This document shows, in pieces, positions 57,801 to 64,000 of a stretch of DNA of 64,000 nucleotides. The position numbers and the translations under genes were made by a program. Below the pieces are notes generated by a model. The model did not search any database, had not been told where the DNA came from, and saw only the letters and a program-made list of their open reading frames with translations. Source of the stretch: Dolomedes plantarius (taxonomy: Eukaryota; Arthropoda; Arachnida; Araneae; Dolomedidae); the NCBI GenBank assembly GCA_907164885.2, contig OU015494.1, positions 2,965,268-3,029,267 of the forward strand, written 5' to 3'. Each line of letters opens with the position of its first letter. Within the stretch, counting starts at the first letter, position 1.

Positions 57801-59752
57801 CTACAGTCTACGACGCTTAGCGGTTGAAGGTTGAAGGTCCTGGTTGCTCTTCTGAAATATGAAAGGGAAACACGACATTATTAGCAATGATACTATAGAA
57901 TGAATAGTTGCATTTTTTTAGTATGAATGAAGTGAACTCAATATTGTATCAGTAATGTATGCCTCTTTTATCTGCAACCACTGCTTGGGCTGTACGCTCA
58001 CTGATGGGCCCAGGGGTAGGCTCTTCATCTGAAAAAGGAAAGGAAACATTATGGTGCCAGGGAAGCTGCATGAGAATTTAATAAACTTAATAGGTACTAG
58101 AAATGTGGAGATTTCAAATGTGTGCAGAAATGAAAATTGCCTTGTTCTTTCGAAATATGTTGGGTTTGAGGTGTGTCGTCCACTTCGTCCAAATCCTGCT
58201 CATCATCAGCGAAACATTTTTCCATATTGCTGCAATTTCCTTCACAGTTTTGGCACAGCCGGGAGCAATATAGGCAAGCCTTCTTACATCCGCAATGCCC
58301 TTTGCAGTCTGTCTTGCATTTGCAGGAAATGAGCTGCAGTAGTTTGTCAGGTGCGGAGGGGGGTCGAAGGTGGTGATGGGCTGAAGATCATATCTGTTCT
58401 TCATCCACCCCAACTATGTAGGATCTTTCGTGAAGCCCAGCCACTGAACTTGGAGGTAGACCCTCAGTGAGTGCTGTCGTGCTGCAGCCTCTGTTGGGGG
58501 GGGGGGGGAGAATGGTGATGTTAGATGCCACCTTGAATGCAGATGTTATGTACAATCTATGTCGCAATTTGTTTAACAAGGTCATTTGTTTGCCGGACCC
58601 ATAGAGAGCAAGGAGAAATTTTTCTCCTCCACTCACAACTGCCTCTAGATCATCCTGAGGGTCTTTAAATATGTTGATGGGAGGTCCAAGGTCTGGGTTC
58701 TTCTTCACCGTTTTCACACACTTTATTTTGCCCTGGTTATATAGAGCTGACGTCGTATCGCAGCCGCTCATGGCGTGTAAAAAAGAATATGGACGGCTGT
58801 GAATGTGTCGATCACACTTGGCGGGTGGTAAATGATATTGTATGTACTTCCTTTTCCTGGTGTCAGGAAGTATACATTGGAAGGAGTACAGAGCTCAACC
58901 ATTACGACAAGAAGGTCCTCTCCCACTACAACCACTGTGTAACACTCAGATGCCAGGCTTATAGCTGTGACTACTATCAGTCCACAACTTAGCCGTAGGA
59001 CCATGAAGCACCAATTTTTGAACCCGAGCTGCAAACTCCTTTTCAATTTCCCTCACTAATTCACTTTCATGCACTGTCAGAGCCTCTGATAGGTCTCCAC
59101 AGTAAAAAATCTCCTCCAATTTCAGGTGGACTTCAGAGAGATGGAGGTTGATTCAAGGATAATTTTGGCTAGAGCTGTATGAGCTAAAAAATGAACTCTT
59201 ACAGCCCTTGCATAGGCATGTCCTGTCATTATTTTTTTCAGTACTGTTGACAGCATACACAGTATGAAACAGTTCATTGAGCCCACTCCCTTCCATGATG
59301 TAACCCACTGCCCCATGAATGACATCAACAAGTGAAATCCCCCTAACCGCAGTACGACATTGCACAGTTCAGGGTCTCCTGCACGACTCTCTAGAACCTC
59401 TCGTGCCTTCACATATACAGGCTGATCAAATGTAACTATAGTGGTCACCTGGCCTAATGATTTAGTCTCTTCAATAGCGCACAAAAGAGCTGTGCATACA
59501 GTGTTGTATTCACCTGGAGGGGCATCGATGAAAGGCTGGCAGCCAAGAAAAGTGGTGTGGTATGGGTTATTTCTTGTTACTTCCTCCATGAAACCATTCC
59601 ATCCTCTAATATCTGGTAGGTCTTTTCGTTTGCCAAAAATCCACTGTAAATCTGGTATAGAAGGAGAAACAACAGTACATGCTAGTGGGAAAATCTCACC
59701 AAGATCTTGAATCTTTATTCCACTAAGCCCCACATCATTTGTTCTTTCTGTT
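57801..59752 (-). pseudogene. Uncharacterised gene with nuclease-like core and CXC (tesmin/TSO1-like) end, broken
   Basis: From about 59752, behind an acceptor-like CCCAACAG, the minus strand encodes FDQPVYVKAREVLESRAGDP and LGGFHLLMSFMGQWV, then VVVVGEDLLVVMVELCTPSN and MSGCDTTSALYNQGKIKCVK. This order matches a large, uncharacterised family that I remember from insects and cnidarians and whose members end in a cysteine-rich DNA-binding CXC repeat. Such a repeat is present here at about 58325-58220 (CKCKTDCKGHCGCKKACLYC). Lesions: frameshifts near 59149, 59000, 58775, in the C-run at 58497-58509 and near 58355, and a TAG at 58416-58414. Behind the CXC part, exons of which at least one (57851-57801) has a good acceptor (TTTCAG) seem to finish in AKRRRL, but a 7-bp duplication shifts the frame there. 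The N-terminus is missing. Function unknown. Confidence 0.6.
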
Positions 59753-59888
59753 GGGAATCATAAATTTCTGTTCTCTATGTAATCTAACAATTTCCTAACA
59801 ACCACCAGATGGCACTGGGAGTAGGCTCTGTGTGGCTGTGTTGGTTTTGTTCACAGAAAAACTTCCTTAATCATGTCTGTAGTAAATA
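59753..59888. other. Short gap, possibly the start of a Copia LTR
   Basis: TGTTGG at 59839 matches the usual start of Copia LTRs. It would be continued behind the Tc1-like insertion at 61102. No frame is present. Confidence 0.3.
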
Positions 59889-61099
59889 CACTGAAGTGCC
59901 ACTGAATTAGGGATAGCAAAAATTGTGTAGCGCTGCGCATCATGTATGCGCAAGTGAGGGCGCTGTGGTAACTGCATATATAGCGCGTACTGTGGTTGTT
60001 CTGAATTTGTTGTTGGAATTGCCAGTATGGGTAAACTGCCTGATTTAGGCGCCTTCGATCGCGGACAAATCGTAGGTGCGCGACGCATGGGCCATTCAAT
60101 TTCCGAAATCGTCAGACAGCTAGGATTTTCAAGGTCGACAGTGTCAAGAGTATACCAAGAAAACATGGTTGGTGGGAAAAAAACTAGCAATCGGGCAAAC
60201 TGCAAAGTACAATTAGCCTTGACAGTGCGTGGTGAGAGACGGCTCAGGCGTATTGTACGTAGCCAGCGAAGCCAAACATTAGCTCAAATTACCACCCAGT
60301 TTAATGACTGTGCCAGTCGTACAGTCAGTAAACGGACTGTGCAACGCTCGCTTCACCGTATGGGTTTCGGGAGACGTCGACCTACGAGAGTACCATTGCT
60401 CTATACTCGCCATCGGGCTGCACGTCTTGTCTGGGCAAGAGAGCACAGAGACTGGAGTGTAGAGGACTGGAAACGAGTAGCATGGAGTAAGGAGTCTCGA
60501 TTCCGACTACTTAGCGCCGACGGGAGGCTGAGAATATGGCGTCAGGCTCATGAAGCCATGGATCCTGCATGCCTGGCTGGAACTGTACAAGGGCATGGTG
60601 GCTCAATCATGGTCTGGGGTGTTTTTCGTGGCACAGTTTGGGGATCTTTGGTGCGTGTACCAACCTCCCTCAATGCAATTCGGTACGTAGAGTTGCTGGG
60701 TGATCACCTCCACCCGTTTATGCTGTTCTGTTATCCGCACGGTAATGGAGTTTTCCATCAAGACAACTGTACCTCTCACAAGTCCCGGTTGGCTACTGGC
60801 TGGTTGGATGAGCATTCCTCTGACTTTTCTGTCATGAATTGGCCACCTAGAAGCCCAGACTTAAATCCTGTTGAGCATCTTTGGGATGTTTTGGAACAAG
60901 GCGTGAAAGGCCATCACACAGCACCAAAGAACCTTACTGAATTATGGACAGCTTTAGCCAATATTTGGCAAGCCATTCCCGTGGAACGTTTCCAGAAACT
61001 TGTTGAATCTATGCCTCGTCGTGTGGCAGCCGTTATCAAGGCCAGAGGAGGCCCAACTCGTTACTAGGTAGGTATCCCTAACTCAGTGGCACTTCAGTG
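59889..61099 (+). mobile_element. Tc1-like DD36E element, copy 2, structurally complete
   Basis: The ends are inverted repeats of 27 bases with one mismatch (outer part CACTGAAGTGCCACTGA) at 59889-59915 and 61073-61099. TA flanks both (59887-59888 and 61100-61101). The element is 1211 bp and carries one unbroken transposase frame. Its structure is complete, but the transposase has a changed catalytic residue. Confidence 0.95.
60027..61067 (+). CDS. Tc1-like (DD36E) transposase, full length, first catalytic Asp replaced by Lys
   Basis: The frame of 346 codons runs from ATG 60027 to TAG 61065-61067. Residues 1-110 form the two helix-turn-helix DNA-binding parts (GHSISEIVRQLGFSRSTVSR and RTVSKRTVQRSLHRMG). 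The catalytic domain has AWSKESRF near residue 154, where the family has WSDESRF, then FHQDNCTSHKS near 249 and WPPRSPDLNPVEHLWD, with 36 residues between the second aspartate and the glutamate. This spacing fits the DD36E (Incomer-like) group. The lysine replaces a metal-binding aspartate, so the protein should bind terminal repeats but not cut or join DNA. Copy 1 has the same lysine. Confidence 0.93.
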   Translation: MGKLPDLGAFDRGQIVGARRMGHSISEIVRQLGFSRSTVSRVYQENMVGGKKTSNRANCKVQLALTVRGERRLRRIVRSQRSQTLAQITTQFNDCASRTVSKRTVQRSLHRMGFGRRRPTRVPLLYTRHRAARLVWAREHRDWSVEDWKRVAWSKESRFRLLSADGRLRIWRQAHEAMDPACLAGTVQGHGGSIMVWGVFRGTVWGSLVRVPTSLNAIRYVELLGDHLHPFMLFCYPHGNGVFHQDNCTSHKSRLATGWLDEHSSDFSVMNWPPRSPDLNPVEHLWDVLEQGVKGHHTAPKNLTELWTALANIWQAIPVERFQKLVESMPRRVAAVIKARGGPTRY

Positions 61100-61101
61100 T
61101 A

Positions 61102-61454
61102 GTTGTATTAATGTCGTCCGTAGCAATAATTGTATAAGTTTTGTGTTTATGTTTATTAAAGTAATTTAAAGTTTATCGATGGATTTAATTTGACTTCTCA
61201 GTTAGTCTCACCGGCATTAGATGCTACAAGAAACATTTCTTCAAGAACTCTGTGTATCAACAGATACCAGGTAAGTGAACTTTTCACTATTACCTTTGTA
61301 CGGAAGTTCATATTTGGAAGAAATAAAAATCACAACAGATTATGAGAGTGAAGCTGATAGCATTCTAATTGCTCATTTAAAATTATTTTTAACTAACTGA
61401 GAGTGATCAAAAGCTAAACTTGATATCGAAACAAAAACTTTGTATGAATTGAAA
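61102..61454 (+). other. Leader of the Copia element
   Basis: This stretch between the Tc1-like element and the Copia gag holds no frame. A perfect donor (CAG then GTAAGT) occurs at 61270-61276. The first part could be the remainder of the 5' LTR. A primer-binding site could not be identified. Confidence 0.35.
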
Positions 61455-62303
61455 ATGTCTTATTTGAAGGAAAATAACCCTCAAATTACTAAACTAAATG
61501 ATAGCAATTATCCCATATGGAAATTTCGAATGGAAATGATCCTCATCAAGGATGACTTATATGATGTAATCGAAACCGAAATTTCAGATAAAGCGGACGC
61601 GAAACTTTTAAAACGTGACAGACAAGCTCGTGCATTAATTACTCTCTGTATAGAAGATTCACAAATAATTCATATCAAATATGAAACAACTGCAAAAGCG
61701 ACGTGGGATAAGCTTAAAGCTAGACACGAAAGAACAAATTTATCGAGCAAACTTTTCTTATTTCGAAAATTATACGCAACAAAAATGTCAGAAGACGGCA
61801 ATATGAATGAGCATATCGCTAAAATTCTTGAGTTAATTGATAAACTTAAAGCCGTGGTAGTAGAAATAAAAGACGATCACATTGCCGCATTGCTTCTTGT
61901 TTCTGTACCTAAATCATATGATCACTTGATAACTGCTCTGGAAGCGAGATCAGAAACAGAACTAACGCCAGAATTAATTAAGAATAAATTAACTGACGAG
62001 TACAACCGTCGTATTGAAATGAATGCTGAGCGAGAGGTTACACAAGCTTTCAAAACAAATTCCTATAAACGCAATGAAAACAAAAATGACAAATTCTGTA
62101 CATACTGCAAGAAATCCGGTCATTCTCGAGACTTTTGTTATCACTTAAAGAATAAGAACGGTCAAAACCGAAGTAAATCTTACCCTCAAGCGAATAGTAA
62201 TAATCGGAAGCAGAACAGTAACAAAGCTAGCGTCGCGAAAATGGATGAAAAGAATCCAAAGCTTAATGATAAAACCGCAACATGCATGCATGTTAAAAAT
62301 TAG
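61455..62303 (+). CDS. Copia gag
   Basis: Gag packages the element RNA into virus-like particles in the cytoplasm. I start it at ATG 61455 (MSYLKENNPQITKLNDSNYP), because codons before it do not resemble the family. LNDSNYPIWKFRME opens the UBN2-type gag domain typical of Copia, which includes ATWDKLKARHE near residue 84 and LLVSVPKSYDHLITALEAR near 150. A single CCHC knuckle (CTYCKKSGHSRDFC, C-x2-C-x4-H-x4-C) lies near residue 214. A TAG at 62301-62303 ends it, but the following codons remain open in the same frame up to the protease. Confidence 0.88.
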   Translation: MSYLKENNPQITKLNDSNYPIWKFRMEMILIKDDLYDVIETEISDKADAKLLKRDRQARALITLCIEDSQIIHIKYETTAKATWDKLKARHERTNLSSKLFLFRKLYATKMSEDGNMNEHIAKILELIDKLKAVVVEIKDDHIAALLLVSVPKSYDHLITALEARSETELTPELIKNKLTDEYNRRIEMNAEREVTQAFKTNSYKRNENKNDKFCTYCKKSGHSRDFCYHLKNKNGQNRSKSYPQANSNNRKQNSNKASVAKMDEKNPKLNDKTATCMHVKN

Positions 62304-62713
62304 AATTCTAGTAGACGTCAACACGTCGGCGAACACATAAACAAATGCGATGAGTATTCCAGCATGTTACGCGGAAACGACTCAACGAACTCTCAGTCAT
62401 GTGTTTCAGTTAGTTTGATTCTGAATATTGATGATATGGGCAGCGATCAGTGTGCTTCAGTTTGTAAATCAAACAGACAGCTAAAAACCTCTTGCACATA
62501 CAACTATAATGAATGTTTTTATATAGACAGCGGAGCCAGTCAGCATTTAGTCACCGACCTCAATCTATTTTCGGACATAAATTTTAACACGGAACCTGTG
62601 AAAATCATCGGGGCAGATGGGACATGTTTATTTTCGCAAGGAATCGGTACCGTTCATTTTCAGACAAAATTATCCGACGGAACCAGTTATGATATTAATT
62701 TAATAAATGCATA
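62304..62713 (+). CDS. Copia protease beginning (pol start), in the gag frame behind one TAG
   Basis: The codons after the gag amber are in the same frame and uninterrupted to 62713. YIDSGASQHLVTDLNLF near 62520-62570 is the active site of the Copia aspartic protease (DSGAS), followed by IGADGTCLFSQGIGTV. In Copia, gag and pol are normally one frame without a stop. The fragment ends at the insertion before the protease is complete; the last codons and the stop belong to the junction. Confidence 0.8.
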
Positions 62714-64000
62714 GGGTAGGTGGGGGCAAAGGTTTGCAGTTTTGAGTTTTGGGTTTCTTAAGGGCCTCCGTTAGATCCTATTGCCCCAAAAAGTCACTTG
62801 TATTGTAGTTGGGTATCCCCTCTACCTTCTATAAAATAATGAATTTTTTCCCGAAATATTTAGTCACCAAATTTTTAATTTTACCAAAAGACCTGTTTGC
62901 GAACCTTTGCCCCAATCGGTGGGGCAAAGGTTCGCACTGCAAACCTTTACCCCACTCGTTGGTTTCTTACTGGATAGGCATCGAATATCACAAAAGAGTT
63001 GTCTAAATAATTTTATTTCACATTTTGTAATCTTTTTAAAGGTGTTACATATATAGAAAATCACAAATTGAACAGGTTAATCTCAATAATTTTTTTCTTA
63101 AACTAAATAACTTCAAAATGATATATCAACTATTAACACAGAAAGTTGAATCTAACAAAGAAATTCACAAAATGAAAAGGGGTTAATCTCAATAATTGTT
63201 TTCTTAAACTAAAGAACTTCCAATTAAAATATCAACTATTAACACTATCGTTATATCATATATTAAGCTTTACTCATTCTTTTAAAACCCGTAAAAATTA
63301 AGCAAATTAAGGGGATGGGGGACATTACAAAGCAATTTTTGAAATTTTTACCTCAGAGATATGAAATTGGACATAAATATTCATTAAAGTAAAACTATTT
63401 CAAACACCTTATAAAATTTTATAAATATTTAAAATTTTATTTTTTATATTTAAAAATTTGAAATTTTTATTATGTTTTTTAAAATGCTCCTTGCGATCCA
63501 ATTTTTAACCTTATCCTTAATTTTGCATTTAGATTGCTTATAGATTTTGATCTGGGTTATGTTTTGATTTGTGCTTTCGTTGAATAATTAATTTTAGGAA
63601 ATATTTTTATGCTTGTACTCTGAATTCTCGTGAAATTTTTGTACTTTTCCACGCTTAAGTTAAACTTTGATAATCTGAATGATGTCTAAACCTGAAATGG
63701 ATACATAACTTTATTTTAATGTATAAGAGGAGTCTTTGTAATAAATTTTATAAAATTTCGTCAAAAATTGTGATGCAAGGAGCCTTTCAAAGACTTGCAA
63801 ATCTGGAAATTACTCATTTAGAGTTTTTTCCCTAACCAGACCTTCGAAGCTTATAATGTCTTGTAACAACATTTAATTCCTTTATCTTGTAAAATAGGTC
63901 TTTGTTCAGAGCTATTTTATTTTTGTGTTGTACTAATTTATTTTATTTTTAATTTATGGATTTTCAAGCATTTTACAAAAAATTTTCTGATTGAAAACAG
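62714..64000. mobile_element. DNA transposon end with sub-terminal repeats (partial, family unsure)
   Basis: It begins at a TA in the Copia frame. The motif GGGGCAAAGGTTTGCA or a close form occurs at 62724-62739 and 62921-62936 in + and at 62898-62914 and 62938-62953 in minus orientation. GGTGGGGCAAA-type ends occur in pogo/Tigger-like elements, but this is only a resemblance. The rest to 64000 is AT-rich, without a frame that I recognise; the other end must be outside the window. Confidence 0.5.
62899..62935. repeat. Perfect 16-bp hairpin inside the terminal element
   Basis: GCGAACCTTTGCCCCA and its exact reverse complement are separated by five bases. The arms are two of the four copies of the sub-terminal motif. 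Confidence 0.9.

Larger units (their letters stand above)
61455..62713 (+). mobile_element. Copia (Ty1-type) retrotransposon, 5' part, truncated by an insertion
   Basis: Gag and the beginning of protease are present; integrase, reverse transcriptase and RNase H are not. At 62712-62713 (TA) the sequence changes abruptly to another element with GGGTAGGTGGGGG. The Copia remainder, if it exists, would lie beyond the right edge. Confidence 0.85.

Noticed and set aside
58051..58376. Plus-strand frames with many cysteines
   Set aside because: They are antisense to the CXC-encoding minus strand, where the cysteine spacing fits a known domain.
1..64000. CRISPR array, operons, bacterial promoters or phage genes
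   Set aside because: None of the repeats has regularly spaced unique spacers, and all recognisable genes are eukaryotic or eukaryotic-transposon genes, so no such system is present.

Overview
This window is nuclear DNA from an animal, almost certainly an arthropod. The evidence is an AT-rich sequence, one vertebrate/insect-type receptor kinase gene split by introns of 5.6-5.9 kb with canonical GT-AG borders, and a dense arthropod-style load of decayed transposons. The particular set of repeats resembles what I remember from spider genomes, but the window alone does not prove a chelicerate. Nothing looks bacterial, viral or organellar.

Left part (1-20863): the four last coding exons of a TGF-beta/activin type I receptor serine/threonine kinase (ALK4/ALK5, called baboon in flies) lie on the + strand at 2875-3042, 8984-9265, 14877-15007 and 20738-20863. 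The introns are filled with relics. Upstream of the first visible exon is the 5' half of an R1-like LINE (minus strand) beside a (TA)n array. Intron 1 holds a hAT element and a small TA-flanked MITE that ends 50 bp before an exon. Intron 2 holds a PIF/Harbinger remnant and a 5'/3' LINE remnant with a perfect 13-bp target duplication. Intron 3 holds a LINE remnant, split by a Tigger/pogo-like element, itself split by a 0.5-kb GC-rich palindrome.

Middle (20864-35747): about 15 kb without recognisable genes or transposons. It starts as the 3' UTR of the kinase gene and may remain transcribed for a long way. It contains an AUUUA-rich tract.

Right part (35748-64000): wall-to-wall mobile DNA. In order: a DD37D-spaced mariner, repeats with Helitron-like starts, a broken DD36E Tc1-like copy, a DD41D element, a short Helitron, a + strand retroelement with a coiled-coil gag-like protein, a minus-strand retroelement with another gag-like protein, a truncated and a longer Helitron, a tRNA-like relic, the 3' end of another Helitron, a pseudogene of an uncharacterised family with a cysteine-rich CXC (tesmin/TSO1-like) end, a second DD36E copy with an unbroken reading frame, the gag-protease start of a Copia element, and a terminal element with alternating copies of one sub-terminal motif.

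The points I consider most worth following are: both DD36E copies carry lysine instead of the first catalytic aspartate, although one has a complete frame; the two gag-only retroelements have strongly C-poor sense strands in opposite directions; a Copia gag and protease lie in one frame separated by a single amber codon; and two Helitrons share tandem ~145-bp internal units. I did not find a clear new defence, regulatory or metabolic system. Most coding sequences besides the kinase are transposon-derived and damaged.
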